Virus record (IMG/VR): IMGVR_UViG_3300030328_003112
Coordinates: 1-36,180 of that record
DNA: 36,180 nucleotides
Strand: one strand, 5' to 3'
DNA from: a virus
Under the pieces are notes generated by a model. The model was not told where the DNA came from, did no database searches, and saw nothing but the letters and a program-made list of their open reading frames with translations. Each line of letters starts with the position of its first letter. The first letter of the stretch is position 1. A program made the position numbers and the translations under genes. Below, piece after piece: positions 1-8,540 of the stretch.

Positions 1-1355
1 ATGGTGAGAAATTAAAAATATTAGCTCACGATGAAAGTGGTAAATGGGAACGCCCTGATAACATATTAAACAACTGGAGGGTTACAAAAACAACGTTAAG
101 ATTAGGAAGAAGAATAGTTGGTAAATGTATGATGGGTTCTACTTCTAATGCTTTAGACAAAGGAGGACAAAACTTTAAAGATTTATATACGAGATCAAAC
201 GTTAGAGAAAGAAATAGAAACGGACAAACAAGTAGTGGTTTATATTCTCTTTTTATTCCAATGGAATGGAACTATGAAGGATACATGGATAAGTTTGGTC
301 AGCCAGTTTTTAACACCCCTAATAAAACAACGTTTGGAGTAGATGGATTACCAATAAATATTGGAGTAATAGAATACTGGGAAAATGAAGTAGAAGGTTT
401 AAAGTCAGATCAAGATGGTTTAAATGAATTTTACAGACAATTTCCTCGTACTGAGAAACACGCTTTTAGAGATGAGAATCAAGAATCTTTATTTAATCTT
501 ATAAAGATATATGAACAAATAGACTACAATGAAGATGTAAATAATAAAGCCAATGTTACCCAAGGTAATTTCCAATGGGTCAATGGGATAAAAGATACTC
601 AAGTAGAATTTCACCCTAGTTTAGATGGAAAGTTTATGGTTTCATGGGTTCCACCTAAAAATCTTCAAAATAATGTAATATTAAAAAATGGACATAAATA
701 CCCTGGAAACGATCATATCGGAGCATTTGGTTGTGATTCTTATGATATTAGTGGTACTGTCGATGGCCGTGGGTCTAAAGGATCACTTCATGGATTAACT
801 AAATATTCCATGGAAGATGCTCCTCCTCACCAATTCTTTTTGGAGTATATAGAAAGACCTCCTACTGCTGAGATATTTTTTGAAGATGTTCTTATGTCGT
901 TGATATTTTATGGAATGCCTATATTAGCAGAAAATAATAAACCTAGATTATTATACTATCTTAAACGTAGAGGTTATAGAGGTTATAGTATGAATAGACC
1001 AGACAAGGTTTGGAATAAGCTTTCAGTAACTGAAAAAGAAATAGGTGGTATACCTAACTCAAGTGAAGATATAAAACAAGCTCATGCAGCCGCTATAGAA
1101 TCGTACATAGAAAATTATGTTGGATTAACAGAGATGGGTTATGGAGCTATGTATTTTCAAAAAACACTAGAAGATTGGGCAAAATTTAATATAAATAATA
1201 GAACAAAGCATGATGCAACCATTAGTTCTGGACTTGCAATCATGGCTTGTAATAGAAACAAATACAAACCAATTGGTGAAAGAACTATGAAAAGACTAGA
1301 TTTAGGATTAAAAAGATATAACAACAAAGGATCAATTTCTAAAATATTACAATAA
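1..1355 (+). CDS. terL: Phage terminase large subunit, 3' part (5' end outside window)
   Basis: This is the ATP-driven DNA packaging motor with a headful or end-cutting nuclease. The frame is open from base 3, and the first ATG pair (129, 132) is internal, so the true start lies before the window. Visible motifs: a Walker B-like LAHDESGKW (Asp-Glu codons at 30-35); a probable ATPase coupling motif MGSTSNA at 132-152; then RNase H-like nuclease acidic residues at Asp 735 (GCDSYD), Glu 930 (ILAENN) and Asp 1212 (KHDAT). Those three fit the D-E-D pattern of TerL nucleases. About 450 codons are present; whole proteins of this type are roughly 600-750 residues, so the Walker A part is missing. It abuts the portal gene with no spacer (TAA then ATG), as in phage packaging operons. 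Motif assignments are by eye. Confidence 0.9.
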   Translation, partial: GEKLKILAHDESGKWERPDNILNNWRVTKTTLRLGRRIVGKCMMGSTSNALDKGGQNFKDLYTRSNVRERNRNGQTSSGLYSLFIPMEWNYEGYMDKFGQPVFNTPNKTTFGVDGLPINIGVIEYWENEVEGLKSDQDGLNEFYRQFPRTEKHAFRDENQESLFNLIKIYEQIDYNEDVNNKANVTQGNFQWVNGIKDTQVEFHPSLDGKFMVSWVPPKNLQNNVILKNGHKYPGNDHIGAFGCDSYDISGTVDGRGSKGSLHGLTKYSMEDAPPHQFFLEYIERPPTAEIFFEDVLMSLIFYGMPILAENNKPRLLYYLKRRGYRGYSMNRPDKVWNKLSVTEKEIGGIPNSSEDIKQAHAAAIESYIENYVGLTEMGYGAMYFQKTLEDWAKFNINNRTKHDATISSGLAIMACNRNKYKPIGERTMKRLDLGLKRYNNKGSISKILQ

Positions 1356-3824
1356 ATGATTTACACTAATACAAGAAGTTCATTTCCAGATCAGGTAGTA
1401 CCGGAAGCTGAGAAAATGAGTTGGGAATATGGTTTAAGAGTAGCTAGAGCTATTGAAGGAGAATGGTGGGCAGATTCATTAGGAGGTCAAAGATATTCTA
1501 ATAATTATAATTTGTTTCACGTAAGAAGACTCTATGCTAGAGGAGAACAATCTATTCAAAAATACAAAGATGAACTATCTATTAATGGAGATTTATCTTA
1601 CTTAAACCTAGATTGGAAACCTGTACCTATTATACCTAAATTTGTAGATATTGTTGTTAATGGAATGAGTGATAAAATGTACGACATTAAAGCTTACGCT
1701 CAAGATCCATCATCTCGTAAAAAAAGAACTCAATACGCTGAAAGACTACATAAAAATATTATCGCTAGAGAATATATTGAACAATTAAAAAAGACTTTAA
1801 ATGTAGATATAACTAGAGGTTTAGATCAATCTAAAGTTCCTCAAACAGAGGAAGAGCTAGAAATCCACATGCAACTAGATTATAAACAATCAATAGAAAT
1901 TGCGGAGGAAGAAGCTATAAATAATACTTTAGCAAAAAATAAATTTGAATTAACTAAAACTAGATTTATAAAAGATTTAGTAATACTAGGAATAGGAGCA
2001 GTTAAAACTAATTGGAATAAAGCAGAAGGCGTAACTGTCGAATACGTAGACCCCGCCAACTTAGTTTGGTCTTACACTGAAGATCCTAATTTTGAAGATA
2101 TATATTACGTGGGTGAGGTTAAATCTATTAGTTTATCAGAATTAACTAAACAATTCCCTAACTTAACTAACGACGAGTTAGAACTTATTCAGAAGTATCC
2201 TAGTAATGTTAATTACGTAAGAAATTATACAGGTCGAAATAATAACAACACAGTACAAGTATTATATTTTGAATATAAAACTTACGCAGAGCAAGTGTTT
2301 AAAATAAAGCAGACTGATCAAGGACTAGAAAAAGCAATAGAAAAAACAGATGAATTCTCGCCACCTCCTAGTGACAACTTTGAAAGAGTTTCAAGAAAAA
2401 TAGAAGTATTATACCATGGTGCTAAAATTTTAGGACATCCTATAATGCTTCAATGGGAAGTAGCTGAAAATATGACTCGTCCTTTTTCTAACGTTACTAA
2501 GGTTAACATGAATTATCAGTTAGTAGCTCCTAGTTTGTATAAGGGACGCATAGAGTCACTAGTAGAAAGAATGATGGGCTTTGCTGATATGATTCAGTTA
2601 ACGTCTCTTAAAATGCAACAAGTGATATCTAGGATGGTTCCTGATGGTGTGTTTGTAGATGCTGATGGTTTAGCAGAAGTAGATTTAGGTAATGGCACTA
2701 AGTATAATCCTGCGGAAGCTTTGAATATGTATTTCCAAACTGGTTCTATTGTAGGTAGATCTTTTACACAAGACGGAGATATGAACCCAGGCAAGGTTCC
2801 AATACAAGAACTTAGCGCTTCTAACGGTATGCATAAGATACAAGCTTTAACGAGTACGTATCAATATTATCTCCAAATGATAAGAGATGTAACGGGTCTT
2901 AACGAAGCTAGAGACGGTAGTCAACCAAATAAAGACGCATTAGTAGGACTTCAAAAATTAGCTGCTGCTCAATCAAATGTAGCAACTAAGCATATATTAA
3001 ACGCCTCATTATACTTAACATTAAGAGCGTGCGAGAATGTTTCATTAAGGGTTGCTGACTCTTTACAATTTGACTTAACGAAAGAAGCTTTAATAAATAG
3101 TATAAGCTTATATAATGTTAAAACTTTAGAAGAAATTCAAACGCTTCATTTATACGACTTTGGTATATACTTAGAATTAGAACCAGATGAGGAAGAAAAA
3201 GCTATGTTAGAACAGAATATTCAAATGGCTTTACAACAACAACAAATTTATTTAGAAGACGCTATCGACATTAGGGAGATTCATAATTTAAAATTAGCTA
3301 ATAAACTGTTAAAGTTAAAGAGAAAAGAAAAACAAGCTCAAGATCAAAAAGCGCAACAAGCTAATATACAAGCTCAAGCGCAAGCAAATGCTGAGTCGGC
3401 AGAAAGAGCGGTTGCAGCAGAAGTACAAAAAGCTCAAGCGTTAGGACAAACTAATGTACAGTTTGAACAAGCTAAAAATCAATTCGCTATTCAAAAAATG
3501 CAGCAAGAAGCAGAAATTAAAAAGCAGCTAATGGAAGTTGAATTTCAATACAATATGCAGTTAGCAAGAGTTAAAGCTCAGACAGAAGCTACTAAAGAAC
3601 AAGAAATTGAAGATAGAAAAGATAAAAGAATAAGAACAGAAGGAACTCAACAAAGTGAAATGATTGCTCAAAGAGAAAATCAAGGGCTACCTATAAACTT
3701 TGAAGAGCCAGCTAATGAAATGCCTGGAGGAGGAGCGCCAAACGCTATGGAACCCGGAGATTTTGAGTCAGCTGGCAATGACAACCTAGGTGGTTTTGGA
3801 ACCGAACAATTCGCGCCTAGATAA
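1356..3824 (+). CDS. Portal protein with long C-terminal coiled coil
   Basis: Probable dodecameric portal at the capsid vertex, through which DNA is packaged and ejected. Support: position directly after terL, 822-residue length (like portals of crAss-like phages) and composition. Residues about 1-620 form the mixed alpha/beta body. Residues about 640-770 are almost wholly Gln/Ala/Glu/Lys-rich coiled coil, consistent with the internal barrel extension of large podoviral portals. The last 50 residues are a Gly/Pro/Asn-rich, probably disordered tail. The start is the ATG immediately after the terL stop, with an A/T-rich leader and no Shine-Dalgarno. No frameshift is seen. Assignment rests on context and resemblance, not on a unique catalytic motif. 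Confidence 0.82.
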   Translation: MIYTNTRSSFPDQVVPEAEKMSWEYGLRVARAIEGEWWADSLGGQRYSNNYNLFHVRRLYARGEQSIQKYKDELSINGDLSYLNLDWKPVPIIPKFVDIVVNGMSDKMYDIKAYAQDPSSRKKRTQYAERLHKNIIAREYIEQLKKTLNVDITRGLDQSKVPQTEEELEIHMQLDYKQSIEIAEEEAINNTLAKNKFELTKTRFIKDLVILGIGAVKTNWNKAEGVTVEYVDPANLVWSYTEDPNFEDIYYVGEVKSISLSELTKQFPNLTNDELELIQKYPSNVNYVRNYTGRNNNNTVQVLYFEYKTYAEQVFKIKQTDQGLEKAIEKTDEFSPPPSDNFERVSRKIEVLYHGAKILGHPIMLQWEVAENMTRPFSNVTKVNMNYQLVAPSLYKGRIESLVERMMGFADMIQLTSLKMQQVISRMVPDGVFVDADGLAEVDLGNGTKYNPAEALNMYFQTGSIVGRSFTQDGDMNPGKVPIQELSASNGMHKIQALTSTYQYYLQMIRDVTGLNEARDGSQPNKDALVGLQKLAAAQSNVATKHILNASLYLTLRACENVSLRVADSLQFDLTKEALINSISLYNVKTLEEIQTLHLYDFGIYLELEPDEEEKAMLEQNIQMALQQQQIYLEDAIDIREIHNLKLANKLLKLKRKEKQAQDQKAQQANIQAQAQANAESAERAVAAEVQKAQALGQTNVQFEQAKNQFAIQKMQQEAEIKKQLMEVEFQYNMQLARVKAQTEATKEQEIEDRKDKRIRTEGTQQSEMIAQRENQGLPINFEEPANEMPGGGAPNAMEPGDFESAGNDNLGGFGTEQFAPR

Positions 3825-3827
3825 CAC

Positions 3828-3844
3828 AATTATATTATATTATG
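3828..3844 (+). promoter_or_regulatory. AT-rich translation leader, copy 1 of an exact 17-nt repeat
   Basis: The 17-nt string AATTATATTATATTATG ends in the start codon of the scaffold-like gene at 3842. The identical string precedes the gene at 6944. It lacks any purine-rich Shine-Dalgarno and fits the AU-rich unstructured leaders used by Bacteroidetes ribosomes. Whether it also has promoter or processing activity cannot be told from sequence. Confidence 0.5.
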
Positions 3845-5035
3845 GATAACAAAAATTTAGAACCTGTGAAGGAAAAACCTATAGTAGATCCTACTGTAGG
3901 CAAATTAAAAGTATCAGATGATGCTAAGAAAAAAACAAAACCTAAGCAGTTAGGAAAAAACAAATCTGAAACTATTAAAGTAGATTTAACTAAAAACAAA
4001 AAAGATGCCGTTCAAGAGCCAAGCACAGAGGAAAAAGTGTTACAGCCTGTTACACAAGAATCGGAGAAAAGGGAAGAGAGTGAAGTGGAACTGCAAGCTG
4101 TGGGATCGACACACGAAAAAGAAGAACCTACCAAAGAAGTTGAAGAAGTAACGGTAATAGAAGAAACACCAAGCAATACCGTAGCTGAAAAAGAAGAAAT
4201 TAAACCTGAGTCAGATCTACCAGAAAATGTAGAAAAACTAGTAAGTTTTATAAAAGACACAGGAGGAAATTTAGAAGATTACGTAAGATTAAATAGAGAT
4301 TATAGTAATGTAAATGAAGACACGTTACTTAAAGAATATTATAAAAAGACTCGTCCACATTTAGATGCAGAAGAAATAGATTTTATTTTAGAAGATAAAT
4401 TTAAGGTAGATGAAAATTATGACGAGGAAAAAGATATTCGCAAGAAAAAGCTTGCGAAAAAAGAAGAGGTTGCAAAAGCTCATGGATTTTTACAAGACGT
4501 TAAAGATAAGTATTACGAAGAAGTAAAAGCTCGTCCTACTATTAATAACGAAACTAGAAAAGCTGTGGATTTTTTCAATCGCTACAAAGACGATCAACAA
4601 CGCGCAGAGAAACAGCATCAAGAGTTTTCAAACTTAACTAAAAGTTATTTTAATGAAGATTTCAAAGGTTTTGATTTCGATTTAGGAGAAAAGAAATTTA
4701 GATATAAGGTTAAAAACCCTGCAGATGTAGCAAACGCCCAAACAAAAATCACTGACTTTTTTAAGACGTTCTTAAATGAAGATGGCAGTGTAAAAGACCA
4801 TGCTGGGTATCATAAAGCAATTTATGCTGCTCGTAACATGGATTCTATTGCAAATCATTTTTATGAGCAAGGAAAAGCGGATGCAGTAAAAGATGTAGTA
4901 GCTAAGTCTAAAAATATTTCTTCTTCACCAAGGCAACAGCCTTCTGAAGAAATATCTTTAAACGGGTTACGCATTAAATCAGTGAGTGGTGTTGATAGTA
5001 ATAAATTAAAAATTAAGTCTCGAAAGAGAACTTAA
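3842..5035 (+). CDS. Probable capsid scaffolding protein
   Basis: Lies between portal and major capsid protein, the usual place of a scaffold. The 397-residue product is extremely charged. Residues about 1-125 are Lys/Glu/Pro/Thr-rich and look disordered. Residues about 125-345 are charged and helical, with several aromatic helices. The last 26 residues are basic and low in aromatics, ending KIKSRKRT, like the basic C-terminal helix that many scaffolds use to bind the capsid protein. No protease motif is seen. It could instead be a capsid-associated cargo or head protein. The start codon sits at the end of the repeated AT-rich leader. Function is inferred from position and composition. Confidence 0.65.
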   Translation: MDNKNLEPVKEKPIVDPTVGKLKVSDDAKKKTKPKQLGKNKSETIKVDLTKNKKDAVQEPSTEEKVLQPVTQESEKREESEVELQAVGSTHEKEEPTKEVEEVTVIEETPSNTVAEKEEIKPESDLPENVEKLVSFIKDTGGNLEDYVRLNRDYSNVNEDTLLKEYYKKTRPHLDAEEIDFILEDKFKVDENYDEEKDIRKKKLAKKEEVAKAHGFLQDVKDKYYEEVKARPTINNETRKAVDFFNRYKDDQQRAEKQHQEFSNLTKSYFNEDFKGFDFDLGEKKFRYKVKNPADVANAQTKITDFFKTFLNEDGSVKDHAGYHKAIYAARNMDSIANHFYEQGKADAVKDVVAKSKNISSSPRQQPSEEISLNGLRIKSVSGVDSNKLKIKSRKRT

Positions 5036-5061
5036 ATTACTTAAAACTTAAAATTTAAACA

Positions 5062-6525
5062 ATGGCGTTTACAACACAAAATGCAGGATTATTGCCTGCT
5101 CCGAGTAAGCAAGCGTTGAACTCAAATTACCTACAATGGACCGATGGTGGTGCTGGTGGAGGTACTTATAATACTGAGTTTGCAGATTTTGCACAACAAT
5201 ACTTACCGGAATTATATGAACAAGAAGTTGAAAGATTTGGTAATAGAACCATTTCTGGATTTCTTAGAATGGTCGGCGCAGAGATGCCGATGACATCTGA
5301 TCAAGTTATTTGGTCTGAACAAAATAGATTACATGTTAGTTATCAAAATTGTGATTTAGCTGCAGTTGGAAATACTTTAACAATTGATACGGTTAATGTA
5401 ACAGTTGCTAATCCACACGTAATCAAACCTAATCAAACATTAGTATTAAGTAATCCAACTACCAATGAAACTGTTAAAGTTTTTGTTGATCCAGCTACAG
5501 TTACAGCTACTACGGTAGATGTATATATGTATGCTGCTGGTGGTTTTCCTGCATCTTTTGCTGCAGCGACTAACTTAGTATGTTTTGTATATGGTTCTGA
5601 TTATCAAAAAGGAACTTTAGGTCTTCCTAATGATACAGCTATTACTCCTTCGTTTACTGAATTTAGTAATAGACCAATTATCATAAAAGATCAATATGAG
5701 GTTTCTGGATCTGACACAGCTCAAATTGGTTGGGTTGAAGTTGCTACAGAAGACGGAACATCTGGATTCTTATGGTACATGAAAGCTGAGTCTGAAACTA
5801 GACTTAGATTTGAAGATTACTTAGAAATGACAGTTGTTGAAGGTGAAATCGCAGCTAATGCCGGTGGTGTTGGTGCGGCTGGTATGCCTTCAGGTGGTGG
5901 TACTCAAGGTATGTTCTCTGCTTTAGAAACAAGAGGTAATGTATACGCTGGCTTTGCTGGTGCTGCTGCTCCTGGTTCTGGCGCAATGGCAGACTTTGAT
6001 GATATACTACAATGGTTAGATTTTCAAGGTGCTATTGAAGAAAACATGTTATTCTTAGACAGAGCTACTGCTCTTGACTTTGATGATATGATTGCTGCTC
6101 AAGCTGGTGGAGGTTATTCTTCAGTTGCTTCAGCTTCTTATGGGTTATTTGATAATGCAGAAGAAATGGCATTAAACTTTGGATTCTCAGGTTTTAGAAG
6201 AGGTTCTTATGACTTCTACAAGACTGACTGGAAATATCTTAATGACGCTTCTACTAGAGGTTTAGTTAATGATATCAAAGGTGTGTTACTACCTGCAGGA
6301 ACATCTACGGTTTATGATCAAATGATGGGCGTTAATGTTAGAAGACCTTTCTTACACGTAAGATATAGAGCTTCTGAAACAGACGACAGAAGAATGAAAT
6401 CTTGGATTACTGGTTCAGTTGGTGGAGCTTATACTTCATCTCTTGATGCTATGGAAGTTCATTATCTTTCTGAAAGATGTCTTTGCGTTCAAGCAGCTAA
6501 TAACTTCGTATTATTTACGGCTTAA
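5062..6525 (+). CDS. Major capsid protein (HK97-fold, crAss-like type)
   Basis: The 487-residue product is probably the main shell protein of the icosahedral head. The N-terminal part has low charge and is rich in Ala, Gly and Thr. A beta-rich segment at about residues 85-175 could be an inserted surface domain. The block around residues 212-265 (RPIIIKDQYEVSGSD, then a segment with GFLWYMKAESETRLRFEDYLE) strongly resembles capsid proteins of crAss-like phages as I recall them. Length matches that group (about 490). No N-terminal prodomain or fused protease is apparent. It follows the scaffold-like gene after 26 nt of A-rich leader, with a terminator downstream after one further small gene, which fits high-level expression. 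Confidence 0.85.
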   Translation: MAFTTQNAGLLPAPSKQALNSNYLQWTDGGAGGGTYNTEFADFAQQYLPELYEQEVERFGNRTISGFLRMVGAEMPMTSDQVIWSEQNRLHVSYQNCDLAAVGNTLTIDTVNVTVANPHVIKPNQTLVLSNPTTNETVKVFVDPATVTATTVDVYMYAAGGFPASFAAATNLVCFVYGSDYQKGTLGLPNDTAITPSFTEFSNRPIIIKDQYEVSGSDTAQIGWVEVATEDGTSGFLWYMKAESETRLRFEDYLEMTVVEGEIAANAGGVGAAGMPSGGGTQGMFSALETRGNVYAGFAGAAAPGSGAMADFDDILQWLDFQGAIEENMLFLDRATALDFDDMIAAQAGGGYSSVASASYGLFDNAEEMALNFGFSGFRRGSYDFYKTDWKYLNDASTRGLVNDIKGVLLPAGTSTVYDQMMGVNVRRPFLHVRYRASETDDRRMKSWITGSVGGAYTSSLDAMEVHYLSERCLCVQAANNFVLFTA

Positions 6526-6553
6526 TTTATTAAACATTTAAAATATAAAAGTT

Positions 6554-6886
6554 ATGGCACTTATGAAAATAACAGCACTAGACGGATCTGAAAACATCGT
6601 AGATGTAGATATTCCGTTGGTGCTTGCAGACAACGCGGTTAACGCAGTAGATATTAAAATCACCGGTGGTACTCAAGACCTAACAATAGAGTTGAATGAC
6701 GACTTTGCTAGTGACGCTGAGGCTACTGCTGCAGTAAATTCTATGTTAATTGCAAAAGTTGAGGAAGCAGTAAATGATCCTTATCACATTCCTGTGTTAA
6801 GTGAGATTTTAGATCCTGCAACTTGGGATAGAAAAAATATGGCTGCTCAAACAGCTTATTTAATAGCAGAATACACAATAGCGTAA
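6554..6886 (+). CDS. Small unknown protein downstream of the capsid gene
   Basis: A 110-residue acidic protein, 28 nt after the capsid gene and 10 nt before a strong terminator, so probably co-expressed with the capsid. The first half (residues 1-60) is beta-prone with alternating hydrophobic residues; the second half is helical. No transmembrane segment, Cys or catalytic motif is seen. Position and small size would suit a head decoration or head-completion protein, but I do not recognise the family. Confidence 0.7.
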   Translation: MALMKITALDGSENIVDVDIPLVLADNAVNAVDIKITGGTQDLTIELNDDFASDAEATAAVNSMLIAKVEEAVNDPYHIPVLSEILDPATWDRKNMAAQTAYLIAEYTIA

Positions 6887-6896
6887 TCTGAATAAT

Positions 6897-6922
6897 GATC
6901 CCGCTTCGGCGGGATCTTTTTT
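6897..6922 (+). terminator. Intrinsic terminator with UUCG tetraloop
   Basis: A perfect 8-bp stem GATCCCGC / GCGGGATC closes a TTCG loop (C-UUCG-G, a very stable tetraloop) and is followed directly by six T. It lies 10 nt after the stop codon of the 110-residue gene. It is one of few GC-rich spots in the window. Confidence 0.92.
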
Positions 6923-6929
6923 ACTTTTT

Positions 6930-6946
6930 AATTATATTATATTATG
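6930..6946 (+). promoter_or_regulatory. AT-rich translation leader, copy 2 of the 17-nt repeat
   Basis: Exact second copy of AATTATATTATATTATG, ending in the start codon at 6944. It begins only 8 nt after the terminator T-run, leaving no room for a full promoter between hairpin and gene. Confidence 0.5.
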
Positions 6947-7696
6947 TCAATAAAAGAAGAAAATTGGGAGATGAAAGATAGATATTATTATTTATCTCAA
7001 AACAAATCTCCATTAACATATACACTAAGCTCTAAGCATACATCAAGATTTCCATTAATGTATTTTGATGAAGAGAAAGGGTATAATAGAGAATTAAGAT
7101 ATGCTTCAAATCAGAAAAGTGTATTTGTAGACGAACAAGAAGGACCATCAACTTTAAAACATATAATGTTTAAAGATGGTGTTCTACACGTTCCTAAACA
7201 ACAACAAGCTTTACAAAAACTACTTTCATTATATCACCCACATAAGGGAATTAGATATCATGAAAAAGATGACGTTGTAATTGCAGAAGATGATTTACAA
7301 GATACAGAAGTAGAAATCATGGCATTAAATGCTGCGTGGAATATGGAAGTAGATCAAGCTGAAGCTATTCTTAGAGTTGAAAAAGGATCTACAGTTTCTA
7401 GCTTGAGTTCAAAAGAAATAAAAAGAGATCTTATGGTGTTCGCAAGAAGACAGCCGAGATTGTTTATTGAACTTGCTCAAGATGAAAATGTACAACTTAG
7501 AAACTTTGCTATAAAAGCTACAGAATTAGGAATTATTAAATTAGCTCAAGACCAAAGAACCTTTAAATGGGGTTCTAATGGAAGAAAACTAATGAATGTT
7601 CCTTTTGATGAGAATCCATATTCAGCAATTGCTGCTTGGTTCCAAACAGACGAAGGTTTAGAAGTATATAAATCTATAGAAAAAAGATTGGATTAA
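6944..7696 (+). CDS. Conserved-looking unknown virion-block protein between two terminators
   Basis: The 250-residue product is soluble, with no signal or membrane segment. Residues 1-70 are rich in Tyr, Ser and Lys. Residues about 115-250 are mostly helical and contain an NFAIKATELGIIKLAQD stretch and a final AWFQTDEGLEVYKSI helix. I recall similar C-terminal helices in unannotated genes of crAss-like and marine Bacteroidetes phages in this slot, but no function. Position between capsid and connector genes suggests a head-completion or assembly role. The gene is bracketed by intrinsic terminators 21 nt upstream and 27 nt downstream, so its expression probably depends on readthrough. Confidence 0.75.
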   Translation: MSIKEENWEMKDRYYYLSQNKSPLTYTLSSKHTSRFPLMYFDEEKGYNRELRYASNQKSVFVDEQEGPSTLKHIMFKDGVLHVPKQQQALQKLLSLYHPHKGIRYHEKDDVVIAEDDLQDTEVEIMALNAAWNMEVDQAEAILRVEKGSTVSSLSSKEIKRDLMVFARRQPRLFIELAQDENVQLRNFAIKATELGIIKLAQDQRTFKWGSNGRKLMNVPFDENPYSAIAAWFQTDEGLEVYKSIEKRLD

Positions 7697-7723
7697 AACA
7701 CTCTTTTTATATGTGATACTATT

Positions 7724-7751
7724 AAAGGCGGCATTCTCGCCGCCTTTTTTT
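7724..7751 (+). terminator. Intrinsic terminator after the 250-residue gene
   Basis: Stem GGCGGC (7727-7732) pairs with GCCGCC (7739-7744) around a 6-nt loop. It is extended by AAA/TTT pairing and followed by a run of seven T. It lies 27 nt past the preceding stop codon and 18 nt before the next start at 7770. Confidence 0.9.
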
Positions 7752-7769
7752 ATAATAAAAATATTACAA

Positions 7770-8537
7770 ATGGGTATAAATGTAAACACAGTTTATCAAA
7801 CCGTGTTGTTGATTTTGAATAAAGAGCAAAGAGGTTACTTAACTCCTTATGAATTTAACAATATAGCTACACAAGTTCAATTAGAAATATTTGAAGAATA
7901 TTTTGAAACTGAAAATCAACAATTAAGAATTCCTCAAAACGAAAGCGAATATGGTGATAGACAGAAAAATATTGATGATTTAATTTCCCCATTTAAAGAA
8001 ATTCAGTCTTTAAGTCCTAGTTGGGTAGCCGCAAACGAATATGATACGTCAACGTTGCCAACAGAAATCCATAGAATTGGGACTGTTATATATAAAGACG
8101 AACAAGAAGTAGAAAGAGTTGAGCGCAATGATTGGTTAAGGATTAACATGTCTAAGTTAACTAGACCATCTGAAGATTATCCTCTTTACTTATATGAGAA
8201 TAATAAAATTATTATTCAACCTCCAAACCTGGTTAGTATAGATCCTACTACAGGTGTACCTTATGATCAGTTCTATGTTTCCTACATAAGAAAACCTAAA
8301 GATGTAGTTTGGGCTTACACTGTAGACCTTGGAAATGGAGCATATTTATATAGCGAAACTGGTGGTGGTGGTGTAATACCAAATACTGGTTCTCAAGATT
8401 TTGAAATAAACTCCGTTGATCAAGTAGAGGTGGTTTTAAACATTTTAAAGTACACTGGAGTAGTTATTAGAGACCCACAAATAGTACAAGCGGCAACTCA
8501 AGAATTAGCTGCAATTGAAATGAATCAAAAAAGATAA
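7770..8537 (+). CDS. Probable head-tail connector (ring/adaptor) protein
   Basis: A 255-residue product starting MGINVNTVYQ. An in-frame ATG exists at 7713, but a start there would run the coding sequence through the terminator hairpin and add an unlike hydrophobic leader, so I chose 7770. The N-terminal helices (VYQTVLLILNKEQRGYLTP) and the acidic EEYFETENQQLR helix resemble, as I recall them, proteins in the neck gene slot of crAss-like phages. Residues about 105-190 are beta-rich. It lies 3 nt before another probable ring protein, between head and tail genes, consistent with a ring stacked under the portal. Role inferred from order and resemblance. Confidence 0.65.
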   Translation: MGINVNTVYQTVLLILNKEQRGYLTPYEFNNIATQVQLEIFEEYFETENQQLRIPQNESEYGDRQKNIDDLISPFKEIQSLSPSWVAANEYDTSTLPTEIHRIGTVIYKDEQEVERVERNDWLRINMSKLTRPSEDYPLYLYENNKIIIQPPNLVSIDPTTGVPYDQFYVSYIRKPKDVVWAYTVDLGNGAYLYSETGGGGVIPNTGSQDFEINSVDQVEVVLNILKYTGVVIRDPQIVQAATQELAAIEMNQKR

Positions 8538-8540
8538 AAA

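Noticed and set aside
7713-7769. Upstream in-frame ATG at 7713 for the first connector gene.
   Set aside because: It would translate through the terminator hairpin and add a hydrophobic leader unlike the rest; ATG 7770 fits.
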